Below are positions 48,464 to 56,398 of a stretch of 64,000 nt of DNA, one piece after another. This DNA comes from Rhodobacterales bacterium HKCCE4037 (GTDB lineage Bacteria; Pseudomonadota; Alphaproteobacteria; Rhodobacterales; Rhodobacteraceae): positions 266,229 through 330,228 of the forward strand of contig WVSM01000005.1 of assembly GCA_015689645.1 (NCBI GenBank), given 5' to 3'. The position numbers and the translations under genes were made by a program. A model generated the notes under the pieces. It was not told where the DNA came from. It ran no database searches and saw only the letters and a program-made list of their open reading frames with translations. Each line of letters starts with the position of its first letter. The stretch's first letter is position 1.

Positions 48464-48479
48464 CTTGACCATTTGGTCA
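48464..48479 (+). promoter_or_regulatory. Perfect RutR-type operator in the rutR/aminotransferase intergenic region
   Basis: TTGACCATTTGGTCAA is a perfect palindrome and an exact match to the E. coli RutR consensus TTGACCANNTGGTCAA. It lies 46 bp upstream of the aminotransferase ATG. A plausible promoter (TTGACT at 48432, TAGCGT at 48454, 16-bp spacer) places the operator over the transcription start, a repressor position. Confidence 0.85.
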
Positions 48480-48524
48480 AAAAGAAAATGCGTCCGCGCC
48501 TGTTGCGCGACGGGGGAGACAGCC

Positions 48525-49856
48525 ATGGCACTTGACCGCAGCAATCCGGTTCCCAACGACCTCAGCGCTTTCTGGATGCCGTTCACGGCGAACCGGCAGT
48601 TCAAGCAGACGCCGCGCATGTTCGTCGGCGCGGACAAGATGTATTACAAGACCGCCGATGGCCGCGACGTGCTGGACGGTACGGCGGGGCTGTGGTGCTG
48701 CAACGCGGGCCACAACCAGCCGCGCATCGTCGAGGCGATCCAGAAGCAGGCGGCTGAGCTGGATTACGCGCCCGCCTTCCAGATGGGTCACCCGAAGGCC
48801 TTCGAACTGGCCAACCGGTTGCGGGACCTCGCGCCCGAGCCCTACGAGCATGTGTTCTACACCAATTCCGGCAGCGAGTCGGTCGAGACCGCGCTGAAGA
48901 TCGCCATCGCCTACCAGCGCGCCATCGGCCAGGGGGCCCGGACCCGGCTCATCGGGCGCGAGCGGGGGTATCACGGGGTGAACTTCGGCGGCATCTCGGT
49001 CGGCGGTATCGTGAACAATCGCAAGGTTTTCGGGTCATTGTTGACGGGGGTGGACCATCTGCCCCACACGCATCTGCCGGACCAGAACGCCTTCACCAAG
49101 GGCCAGCCCGAGCACGGCGCGCATCTGGCGGAGGACCTTGAACGCATCGTCGCGCTGCACGGGGCCGAGACCATCGCCGCCTGCATCGTGGAGCCGATGG
49201 CAGGCTCGACCGGCGTGCTGATGCCGCCCAAGGGGTATCTCGAAAAGCTGCGGGAGATCTGCACCAAGCACGGCATCCTGCTGATCTTCGACGAGGTCAT
49301 CACCGGCTTCGGGCGGCTTGGCTCGAGCTTCGCGGCCGAGCATTTCGGCGTCATGCCGGACCTCATCACCACCGCCAAGGGGCTGACGAACGGCGTCATC
49401 CCGATGGGCGCGGTTCTGGCCACCAAGCAGGTGCACGACGCCTTCATGCACGGCCCGGAACACCTGATCGAGCTGTTCCACGGCTACACCTATTCCGGCA
49501 ACCCGATCGCCTCGGCCGCCGGACTTGCGACGCTGGAGACCTACAAGGAAGACGGGTTGTTCGAGCGTGCCGCCGAACTTGCCCCCTACTGGGAAGAGGG
49601 GCTGCATAACCTCAAGGGCCTGCCGCACGTCATCGACATCCGCAACATGGGCCTGATCGGTGCCGTGGAGCTTGAGCCGATCGCGGGCGAGCCGACCAAG
49701 CGCGCCTTCCAGGCGTTCCTCGACTGTTACGACAAGGGCGTGCTGATCCGCACCACCGGCGACATTATCGCCATGTCCCCGCCGCTGATCATCTCCAAGT
49801 CCGAGATCGACCAGCTGTTCGGTACTCTGGCAGATGTGCTGAAGGGGCTGCACTGA
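48525..49856 (+). CDS. Class III aminotransferase, probable beta-alanine/3-aminoisobutyrate:pyruvate transaminase
   Basis: PLP enzyme of 443 residues. The N-terminal FWMPFTANRQFK, the segment GTAGLWCCNAGHN, the carboxylate-side motif MEPMAGS-like VEPMAGSTGVLMPPKGY, LIFDEVITGFGRLGS, and the PLP Lys in TTAKGLTNGVIPMGAV (near residue 285) match omega-amino acid:pyruvate transaminases. In a pyrimidine operon the natural substrate is beta-alanine or 3-aminoisobutyrate, the end products of the reductive pathway; this is inference from context. ATG 48525 has GGGGGAGA upstream, and the RutR operator precedes it. It is directly joined to the cupin gene. Confidence 0.9.
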   Translation: MALDRSNPVPNDLSAFWMPFTANRQFKQTPRMFVGADKMYYKTADGRDVLDGTAGLWCCNAGHNQPRIVEAIQKQAAELDYAPAFQMGHPKAFELANRLRDLAPEPYEHVFYTNSGSESVETALKIAIAYQRAIGQGARTRLIGRERGYHGVNFGGISVGGIVNNRKVFGSLLTGVDHLPHTHLPDQNAFTKGQPEHGAHLAEDLERIVALHGAETIAACIVEPMAGSTGVLMPPKGYLEKLREICTKHGILLIFDEVITGFGRLGSSFAAEHFGVMPDLITTAKGLTNGVIPMGAVLATKQVHDAFMHGPEHLIELFHGYTYSGNPIASAAGLATLETYKEDGLFERAAELAPYWEEGLHNLKGLPHVIDIRNMGLIGAVELEPIAGEPTKRAFQAFLDCYDKGVLIRTTGDIIAMSPPLIISKSEIDQLFGTLADVLKGLH

Positions 49857-50141
49857 ATGGCGGAAGCCCGCGCCGAAACTCTGATCGACGACGAAAAGGT
49901 GCGCGTCACCCGGTTCGATTTCGACCCCGGTGACGAAACCGGCTGGCACGTGCACGGGATGGATTACGTCATCACCGCGCTGACCGATTGCCCGATGCGC
50001 CTGGAAGAGCCGGGCGGTGAGACGCGTGACGTCATGGTGCCGGCCGGCACGGTCTATCGCCGTGACAAGGGCGTGGAGCACAACGTGATAAACGGTGGGG
50101 CCGAACCGATGGCCTTCATCGAGACGGAACTGAAGGAGTAG
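49857..50141 (+). CDS. Small cupin-domain protein
   Basis: The 94-residue single cupin has the metal-site motifs GDETGWHVHGMDYVIT and TVYRRDKGVEHNVIN, with His residues in the expected places (two in the first, one in the second). It starts right after the TGA of the aminotransferase gene with no spacer and ends 6 bp before the amidohydrolase gene. Its job is not known; a stand-alone cupin could be an enzyme (isomerase, dioxygenase) or a small-molecule sensor of the pathway. Confidence 0.82.
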   Translation: MAEARAETLIDDEKVRVTRFDFDPGDETGWHVHGMDYVITALTDCPMRLEEPGGETRDVMVPAGTVYRRDKGVEHNVINGGAEPMAFIETELKE

Positions 50142-50147
50142 ACCGCC

Positions 50148-51398
50148 ATGGCAGCCCCCGGTGAAAACCTGAAAATCAACGGTGAGCGTCTGTGGGACTC
50201 GCTGATGGAGATGGCCAAGATCGGCCCCGGCATCGCGGGCGGCAACAACCGCCAGACGCTGACTGACGAGGATGCCGAGGGCCGCGCGCTGTTCCAGAAG
50301 TGGTGCGAAGACGCGGGCTGCACCATGGGCGTGGACGAGATCGGCAACATGTTCGCCCGCCGCGAAGGCACGGACCCGGACGCGCTGCCGGTATACGTGG
50401 GCTCGCACCTCGACACCCAGCCCACGGGCGGCAAGTACGACGGGGTTCTGGGTGTCCTGGGCGGGCTAGAGATCGTCCGCACGCTGAACGATCTGGGCAT
50501 CAAGACGAAGCACCCCATCGTCGTGGTCAACTGGACCAACGAGGAAGGCACGCGCTTCGCCCCCGCCATGCTCGCCAGCGGCGTGTTCGCGGGCAAACAT
50601 GACCTCGACTGGGCGCTCGACAAGCGCGACGCGCAGGGCAAGCGCTTCGGCGACGAGCTGGAGCGGATCGGCTGGAAGGGCGACGAGAAGGTCGGCGACC
50701 GCAAGATGCATGCGCTCTTCGAGTTGCACATCGAGCAGGGCCCGATCCTCGAAGCCGAGGGCAAGGATATCGGCGTTGTCACCCACGGGCAGGGCCTGCG
50801 CTGGATCGAATGCACGGTGACGGGCAAGGAAAGCCACACCGGATCGACCCCGATGCACATGCGCAAGAACGCGGGACGCGGCCTTGCCCTGATCACCGAG
50901 CTGGTCCACGAGATCGCGATGAAGAACCAGCCCAACGCCGTGGGCGCCATCGGGCATATCGACGTCTACCCGAATTCGCGCAACATCATTCCGGGCAAGG
51001 TCGTCTTCACCGTCGACATGCGAACCCACCTTCTCGACAAGCTGAACGCCATGGTCGACGAGCTGATGGAGAAGGCGCCGAAACTTTGCGAGGACATCGG
51101 AGTCGCGTTCAGCGCCGAGATCGTCGGGCAGTTCGATCCGCCCGCCTTCGATGACACATGTGTCACAGCGATCCGGCAAGCGGCTGAAAGGCTTGGATAT
51201 TCGCATATGGATATCGTATCCGGGGCAGGGCACGATGCGTGCTGGATCAATGATGTGGCCCCTACGGCGATGGTGATGTGTCCCTGCGTGGACGGCCTGA
51301 GCCACAACGAGGCCGAGGAAATCAGCCCGGAATGGGCGACGGCCGGCGCGGATGTCCTGTTCCATGCGGTCGTGGAAACGGCGGAGATAGTGGAATGA
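50148..51398 (+). CDS. Zn-dependent N-carbamoyl-beta-amino acid amidohydrolase (beta-ureidopropionase type)
   Basis: M20-family hydantoinase/carbamoylase of 416 residues. Metal ligands are in VGSHLDTQPTGGKYDGVLGV and WTNEEGTRFAPAM, and the dimer/substrate segment is FELHIEQGPILE, followed by VTGKESHTGSTPM. In this operon it most likely converts N-carbamoyl-beta-alanine to beta-alanine, CO2 and ammonia, the third step of reductive pyrimidine breakdown. The stop codon overlaps the start of a small lipoprotein gene. Confidence 0.92.
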   Translation: MAAPGENLKINGERLWDSLMEMAKIGPGIAGGNNRQTLTDEDAEGRALFQKWCEDAGCTMGVDEIGNMFARREGTDPDALPVYVGSHLDTQPTGGKYDGVLGVLGGLEIVRTLNDLGIKTKHPIVVVNWTNEEGTRFAPAMLASGVFAGKHDLDWALDKRDAQGKRFGDELERIGWKGDEKVGDRKMHALFELHIEQGPILEAEGKDIGVVTHGQGLRWIECTVTGKESHTGSTPMHMRKNAGRGLALITELVHEIAMKNQPNAVGAIGHIDVYPNSRNIIPGKVVFTVDMRTHLLDKLNAMVDELMEKAPKLCEDIGVAFSAEIVGQFDPPAFDDTCVTAIRQAAERLGYSHMDIVSGAGHDACWINDVAPTAMVMCPCVDGLSHNEAEEISPEWATAGADVLFHAVVETAEIVE

Positions 51399-51646
51399 TG
51401 TCAAAGGTTTGGCTGGCCCTCGGGGCAAGCGTCGCACTGGCGGGCTGTGTCTCGACCACACCGGCAGGACAGTTCGAGGAAGAACTGCCCGCGGAGGTCC
51501 TGGGGCTCGTGGCGCCGGGGCAGGACGTGAATTCGGTGCGGCTGGAGTCGGACGGGTGCTATTGGTACCTGCATCGCGGCCCGGTCGAAAGCACCTACAT
51601 CCCGCTGCTCACGCGCGACCAGCGGATGATCTGCGTGACGGCATAA
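51395..51646 (+). CDS. Small lipoprotein of unknown function
   Basis: The 83-residue product has a lipoprotein signal with lipobox LAGC and a short Cys-containing mature domain (DGCYWYLHRGPVESTYIPLL). The ATG overlaps the TGA of the amidohydrolase gene, so translation is coupled. No known pathway role. It is the first of two small genes inserted between the amidohydrolase and dihydropyrimidinase genes. Confidence 0.7.
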   Translation: MMSKVWLALGASVALAGCVSTTPAGQFEEELPAEVLGLVAPGQDVNSVRLESDGCYWYLHRGPVESTYIPLLTRDQRMICVTA

Positions 51647-51666
51647 GCGGTTATGCGGGAGACGAC

Positions 51667-52074
51667 ATGAGCAAAATGCGCAATGACATAGGCCCGAATA
51701 CTCGCGGCTCCGGTGCCTCTATCATTGATTGTTCTCGCCTTGGATGGCTGTTCTTACTTATGATTTTCGGGTTGGTTTCCTGCATGGAGGCAGAGCCTCA
51801 ATGGGACGTAGATGCAGAACGAAGAGCGTCTGACAGAGAAGCGCAATGTATTAGCCGCGAAGCGGTGGAGTTAGATGATGGGGTATCGGACGCGCTCGCG
51901 ATAGCGCAAGCTGTCTTTGCTGCATGTCGTTCAGAGATTATGGCGACGATCGAGGTATTTTCAAACGGCCTTTCACCGAGCCAACAGATGGAATTCCGGG
52001 AAATGGCAAGTACCGAAACCATCGTGAACATCACAGCGCTAGTGCTTTCAAACAGAAGACAACTGCGAGGGTAA
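51667..52074 (+). CDS. Putative small lipoprotein, low-GC insert in the pyrimidine operon
   Basis: The 135-residue product has an N-terminal basic region, one hydrophobic stretch (LGWLFLLMIFGLVSC) with a possible lipobox at its end, and a helical mature part with a few Cys. Base composition is clearly less GC-rich than the neighbours and codon use is unlike theirs (many AAT, ATT, TTA, AGA). It starts 20 bp after the preceding lipoprotein gene and ends 3 bp before hydA. No family recognised. Confidence 0.6.
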   Translation: MSKMRNDIGPNTRGSGASIIDCSRLGWLFLLMIFGLVSCMEAEPQWDVDAERRASDREAQCISREAVELDDGVSDALAIAQAVFAACRSEIMATIEVFSNGLSPSQQMEFREMASTETIVNITALVLSNRRQLRG

Positions 52075-52077
52075 TAG

Positions 52078-53541
52078 ATGAGCAAGGTTATCAAGGGCGG
52101 GACGATCGTGACCGCCGACCGCCAGTGGAAGGCGGACGTTCTGATCGAGGGCGAGAAGATCGCCGAGATCGGTGAGAACCTGAAGGGCGACGAGGTGATT
52201 GACGCCTCTGACGCCTATGTCATTCCCGGCGGGATCGACCCGCATACCCACCTCGAAATGCCTTTCATGGGCACCACGGCGGCGGAAACCTTCGAGACCG
52301 GCACCTTCGCCGCGGCGGCGGGCGGGACCACGATGCTGGTCGATTTCTGCCTGCCCGGCGAGGATGGCTCGCTGCTGAATGCCATCGACGAATGGGACCG
52401 CAAGTCGAAGGACCAGATCTGCGTCGACATCTCGTATCACATGGCGATCACCGGCTGGAACGAGCGCATTTTCAACGAGATGGAAGCCGTCGTTAAAGAA
52501 CGCGGCATCAACACGTTCAAGCATTTCATGGCCTACAAGGGCGCGCTTATGATCGAGGATGACGAGATGTTCGCCTCCTTCAAGCGCTGCGCCGAACTGG
52601 GGGCCCTGCCGCTGGTTCATGCCGAGAACGGCGATATCGTGCAGGAGTTGCAGGAGAAGCTGATCGCGGACGGGATCACGGGGCCGGAGGGCCATGCCTA
52701 TTCCCGCCCGCCGGAGGTGGAGGGCGAGGCCGCGAACCGCGCCATCATGATCGCCGACGCCGCCGGGACGCCGTTGTATATCGTCCATGTGAGCTGCGAG
52801 CAGGCGCACGAAGCGATCCGCCGCGCCCGTCAGAAAGGGATGCGCGTCTATGGCGAGCCGCTGATCCAGCACCTGACGCTCGATGAAAGCGAATATTTCG
52901 ACAAGGATTGGCAGTACGCCGCGCGCCGCGTGATGAGCCCGCCGTTCCGCTCCAAAGACCATCAGGACGGGCTGTGGAACGGCCTCGCCGCCGGGTCGTT
53001 GCAGGTGGTGGCGACCGACCACGCGGCGTTCTCGGACGAGCAGAAACGTATGGGTGTGGGTGACTTCCGGTCTATTCCCAACGGCACCGGCGGGCTTGAG
53101 GAGCGGATGGCGATGCTCTGGACAAAGGGGGTCGAGACGGGCCGCCTGACGCCAGAAGAATTCGTTGCTGCAACCTCGACGAACATCGCCAAGATCCTCA
53201 ACATCTACCCGCTGAAGGGCGGCATCAACGTGGGCGGCGACGCCGACGTGGTGGTCTGGGACCCGAAACTCGGCCGCACGATCACGACGGCGACGGCGAA
53301 ATCCATCCTTGATTACAACGTGTTCGAGGGGATGGAGGTCAGCGCCTCGCCCCGCTACACGCTGTCACGCGGGGATGTCGTCTGGGCCGCTGGCCAGAAC
53401 TCGCAGCCGCAGCCGGGCCGTGGCCGCTTCGTCAAACGCCCGCCGGCGACAAGCGCGACGCAGGCGCTGTCGAAGTGGAAAGCGCTCAATACACCGCGCA
53501 AGATCGAGCGCGATCCGATGAACATTCCGGCGGGGGTTTGA
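52078..53541 (+). CDS. hydA: Dihydropyrimidinase (D-hydantoinase)
   Basis: Binuclear-zinc amidohydrolase that opens dihydrouracil or dihydrothymine to the N-carbamoyl-beta-amino acid. The 487-residue protein has GGIDPHTHLEMPFMGTTAAE (metal His pair), the carboxylated-Lys region FKHFMAYKGALM (Lys near 154), LVHAENGDIV, PLYIVHVSCEQAHEAI, and VATDHAAFSDEQK. Its substrate comes from PreTA and its product feeds the amidohydrolase at 50148. ATG 52078 follows the low-GC gene after 3 bp. Confidence 0.95.
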   Translation: MSKVIKGGTIVTADRQWKADVLIEGEKIAEIGENLKGDEVIDASDAYVIPGGIDPHTHLEMPFMGTTAAETFETGTFAAAAGGTTMLVDFCLPGEDGSLLNAIDEWDRKSKDQICVDISYHMAITGWNERIFNEMEAVVKERGINTFKHFMAYKGALMIEDDEMFASFKRCAELGALPLVHAENGDIVQELQEKLIADGITGPEGHAYSRPPEVEGEAANRAIMIADAAGTPLYIVHVSCEQAHEAIRRARQKGMRVYGEPLIQHLTLDESEYFDKDWQYAARRVMSPPFRSKDHQDGLWNGLAAGSLQVVATDHAAFSDEQKRMGVGDFRSIPNGTGGLEERMAMLWTKGVETGRLTPEEFVAATSTNIAKILNIYPLKGGINVGGDADVVVWDPKLGRTITTATAKSILDYNVFEGMEVSASPRYTLSRGDVVWAAGQNSQPQPGRGRFVKRPPATSATQALSKWKALNTPRKIERDPMNIPAGV

Positions 53542-53547
53542 GTCGGC

Positions 53548-54372
53548 ATGAGTGCGGAACTTGCCGGGGCCGTTGATACCACTCCAATCGCTCAACCCGT
53601 TGTCATTTCAGCGGAAAATCTGAACCTCACGTTCCAGACGAACGATGGCCCTGTCCATGCGCTGAAGGATGTGAACCTCGAGATCAACAAGGGCGATTTC
53701 GTCTCGTTCATCGGGCCGTCGGGCTGCGGGAAGACCACGTTCCTGCGGGTCATCGCGGCGCTGGAGCAGCCGACCGGCGGCAGTGTTTCGGTCAACGGGA
53801 TGACGCCGGACGAGGCGCGGAAGGCGCGGGCTTACGGCTACGTGTTCCAAGCGGCGGGGCTCTATCCCTGGCGGACCATCGAGAAGAACATCAAACTGCC
53901 GTTGGAGATCATGGGGTTCTCCGCCGCCGAGCAGGAAAAGCGCGTGAAGAACGTGCTGCAACTGGTTGATCTGGAAGGGTTCGGGAAGAAGTACCCGTGG
54001 CAGCTTTCGGGCGGGATGCAGCAGCGCGCCTCCATCGCGCGGGCCCTGGCCTTCGATGCCGATATCCTGCTGATGGATGAGCCGTTCGGGGCGCTCGACG
54101 AGATCGTGCGGGACCGCCTGAACGAGGAATTGCTGAAGCTCTGGGCGCGGACGGAGAAGACCATCGGCTTCGTGACGCACTCGATTCCGGAGGCGGTTTA
54201 CCTGTCGACCAAGATCGTCGTGATGTCGCCCCGTCCGGGGCGGATCACCGACGTGATCGAGAGTGATCTGCCGCGCGAACGACCGCTCGACATCCGCGAC
54301 ACGCCGGAATTCCTGGCGCTGGCGCACCGGGTCCGCGACGGGCTGCGCGAGGGGCATGCCTATGACGAATGA
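53548..54372 (+). CDS. ABC transporter ATPase (NitT/TauT/ThiZ-like)
   Basis: Cytoplasmic ATPase of 274 residues. Walker A is GPSGCGKTT (57-65), Q-loop GYVFQAAGLYPWRTI, signature LSGGMQQRASIARAL, Walker B ILLMDEPFGALDEI, and the switch His is in FVTHSIPEAVYL. It energises the two permeases encoded next. The layout of one ATPase, two permeases and an NMT1-type binding protein resembles pyrimidine-precursor importers (ThiXYZ type). It starts 6 bp after the dihydropyrimidinase gene. Confidence 0.94.
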   Translation: MSAELAGAVDTTPIAQPVVISAENLNLTFQTNDGPVHALKDVNLEINKGDFVSFIGPSGCGKTTFLRVIAALEQPTGGSVSVNGMTPDEARKARAYGYVFQAAGLYPWRTIEKNIKLPLEIMGFSAAEQEKRVKNVLQLVDLEGFGKKYPWQLSGGMQQRASIARALAFDADILLMDEPFGALDEIVRDRLNEELLKLWARTEKTIGFVTHSIPEAVYLSTKIVVMSPRPGRITDVIESDLPRERPLDIRDTPEFLALAHRVRDGLREGHAYDE

Positions 54373-54397
54373 GGGCCGGAACGCGGTGTATGGAACT

Positions 54398-54430
54398 TGT
54401 AGTTATTCTGTAGTTATTCCGTACTTACAC
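54398..54430 (+). repeat. Tandem 11-bp direct repeats between ATPase and permease genes
   Basis: TGTAGTTATTC occurs twice in direct succession (54398-54408 and 54409-54419), followed by a third, weaker unit CGTACTTACAC. Eleven bases is about one DNA turn, so a protein could bind all units on one face. The repeats lie in an AT-rich patch of the 108-bp gap before the first permease. Confidence 0.6.
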
Positions 54431-54480
54431 GGTTTACGCACAATGGAGCCGGCTTTCGACATCTTCTGTGCGGAGGCGCT

Positions 54481-55443
54481 GTGACCACAACCGTCGATCC
54501 CACCGAGAACGCCGCCGTCCCCTGCGCTTTCTGCGTGGCCATGCGCCGGGTCGCCGGTGCGGTTCTGCCGGCGCTGACGGTGGTGGGTGTGATCGTGCTG
54601 ATCTGGTATGCTGGCGCCTACCTGATGAACCGGTCGATCACGCTGGACACGGCTGAGCGGCGCGACGTCGAACTGACGGCGGGCGAGGTCTTTGCCGACA
54701 CCATGGCGCAGGAACGCCCGCGCCTGCCTGCGCCACACCAGGTGATCGCGGAGTTGTGGAACACCACGGCGGGGGAAGAGATGTTCCGCATCCGGCGCGG
54801 AGAGCTGCGCCCCAATCCGCGCAGCCTGTTCTTCCATGCCTACCAGACGCTCGCGCCGACGATCCTCGGCTTCATCATCGGTTCGCTCGCCGGGCTCCTG
54901 CTGGCCATCGGGATCGTGCACAACCGGGCCATGGACCTGAGCGTGATGCCCTGGGCGATCGCGTCGCAGACGATCCCGATCCTCGCGGTTGCGCCCATCG
55001 TGATCGTGGTGCTGAACGCGGTCGGGCTGACCGGCGTGGTGCCCAAATCGCTGATCTCGGCCTATTTGTCGTTCTTCCCGGTGGTGGTGGGGATGGTGAA
55101 GGGGCTGCGCAGCCCCTCGGCCATGGACCTCGACCTGTTGCGCACCTATTCGGCCAGCGCATCGGAGACGCTGTTCAAGCTGCGGCTGCCGTCCTCGGTG
55201 CCGTTCCTCTTCGCCTCGCTCAAGGTCGGCATCGCGGCGGCGCTGGTCGGCACCATCGTGGCGGAACTGCCGACGGGTGCCCGCTTCGGCCTTGGTGCGC
55301 GGTTGCTGACGGGGAGCTATTACGGCCAGACGATCCAGATTTGGTCGGCGCTGTTCATGGCGGCGATCTGCGCGGCGGCCCTCGTGGCGCTGCTGGGGCT
55401 GGCCGAGCGGATCACGCTGCGGCGGATGGGGTTGGGCGCATGA
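54481..55443 (+). CDS. ABC transporter permease 1
   Basis: The 320-residue inner-membrane protein has an N-terminal membrane helix followed by a cytoplasmic/periplasmic segment and a binding-protein-dependent transport permease core of about six helices. The EAA-like loop is in LLRTYSASASETLFKLRLPSSVPFLFASLKVG. It starts with GTG after an AT-rich gap and overlaps the next permease gene by 4 bp (ATGA), so the two are translated together and probably form a heterodimeric channel. Confidence 0.92.
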   Translation: MTTTVDPTENAAVPCAFCVAMRRVAGAVLPALTVVGVIVLIWYAGAYLMNRSITLDTAERRDVELTAGEVFADTMAQERPRLPAPHQVIAELWNTTAGEEMFRIRRGELRPNPRSLFFHAYQTLAPTILGFIIGSLAGLLLAIGIVHNRAMDLSVMPWAIASQTIPILAVAPIVIVVLNAVGLTGVVPKSLISAYLSFFPVVVGMVKGLRSPSAMDLDLLRTYSASASETLFKLRLPSSVPFLFASLKVGIAAALVGTIVAELPTGARFGLGARLLTGSYYGQTIQIWSALFMAAICAAALVALLGLAERITLRRMGLGA

Positions 55444-56351
55444 ACTCTGCGTTCAGGTCCATCCCGATCCTGCCCGTTGCGGCTGTTGCGATCTTGGTCG
55501 TCGCCGGGTTCTACGATCTGCGCCTATGGGCGATCTTGGCGGTCTGGCTGGGGGCGTGGTTTGTGAACACGCGGTTGTCGGCGATGGGCGGACCGGTTGT
55601 CGCGATCTGGGTGCCGGTGATTTTCGGCGCGACGCTTCTGGTGATCTGGGAACTGGCGGTTCGGCTTTATGAGATCAGCCCGGTGATCCTGCCCGCGCCC
55701 TCGGCCATCGCGGTAGCCTTTGCCGAAAACACCGATCTTCTTTGGGCCGACTTCGTGCAAACGATCCTGAAGGGCGCGCTGATGGGCTATGTCATCGGCT
55801 GCGGCGCGGCGGTGCTGGTGGCGCTGGCGGTGGACCGGTCGCTGTTTCTGCAGAAGGGGTTGTTGCCCGTTGGCGCCTTCCTCGCCGCGCTGCCGATCGT
55901 GGGCACCGCGCCGATCTTCGTCATGTGGCTTGGCTTTGGCCCGGCCTCCAAGGCGGCGGTGGTGGTCGCGATGGTGTTCTTCCCGATGCTGGTGAACGCG
56001 GTGGAAGGGCTGAAAGCCTCGAGTGCGATGCAGCGCGACCTGATGCACACCTACGCGGCCTCCTACGGGCAATCGCTGATGAAACTGCGCCTGCCCACGG
56101 CCTTGCCGTTCCTGTTCAACGGGTTGAAGATCTGCACAACTCTTGCGCTGATCGGCGCAATCGTCGCTGAATTCTTCGGCTCCCCCACGGTCGGCATGGG
56201 CTTCCGCATCAAGATCGCGGTGGGGCGGCTGGAGATGGGGCTCGTCTGGGCGGAGATTGTCGTGGCGGCGCTGGCGGGCACGGGATTCTACGGGCTGATG
56301 ACGCTTCTGGAGCGGCAACTGACATTCTGGCATCCGTCGCAACGGCGGTGA
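55440..56351 (+). CDS. ABC transporter permease 2
   Basis: The 303-residue membrane protein has the binding-protein-dependent transport permease fold; its EAA-like loop is MHTYAASYGQSLMKLRLPTA. The ATG at 55440 overlaps the stop of permease 1 (ATGA). The frame is open far upstream inside the first permease gene, but only the part from 55440 has protein character. It is 48 bp upstream of the binding-protein gene. Confidence 0.9.
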   Translation: MNSAFRSIPILPVAAVAILVVAGFYDLRLWAILAVWLGAWFVNTRLSAMGGPVVAIWVPVIFGATLLVIWELAVRLYEISPVILPAPSAIAVAFAENTDLLWADFVQTILKGALMGYVIGCGAAVLVALAVDRSLFLQKGLLPVGAFLAALPIVGTAPIFVMWLGFGPASKAAVVVAMVFFPMLVNAVEGLKASSAMQRDLMHTYAASYGQSLMKLRLPTALPFLFNGLKICTTLALIGAIVAEFFGSPTVGMGFRIKIAVGRLEMGLVWAEIVVAALAGTGFYGLMTLLERQLTFWHPSQRR

Positions 56352-56398
56352 CAGGACAACAAGACAAACAACCAACGTCCAACACGGAGGGAAAGACG

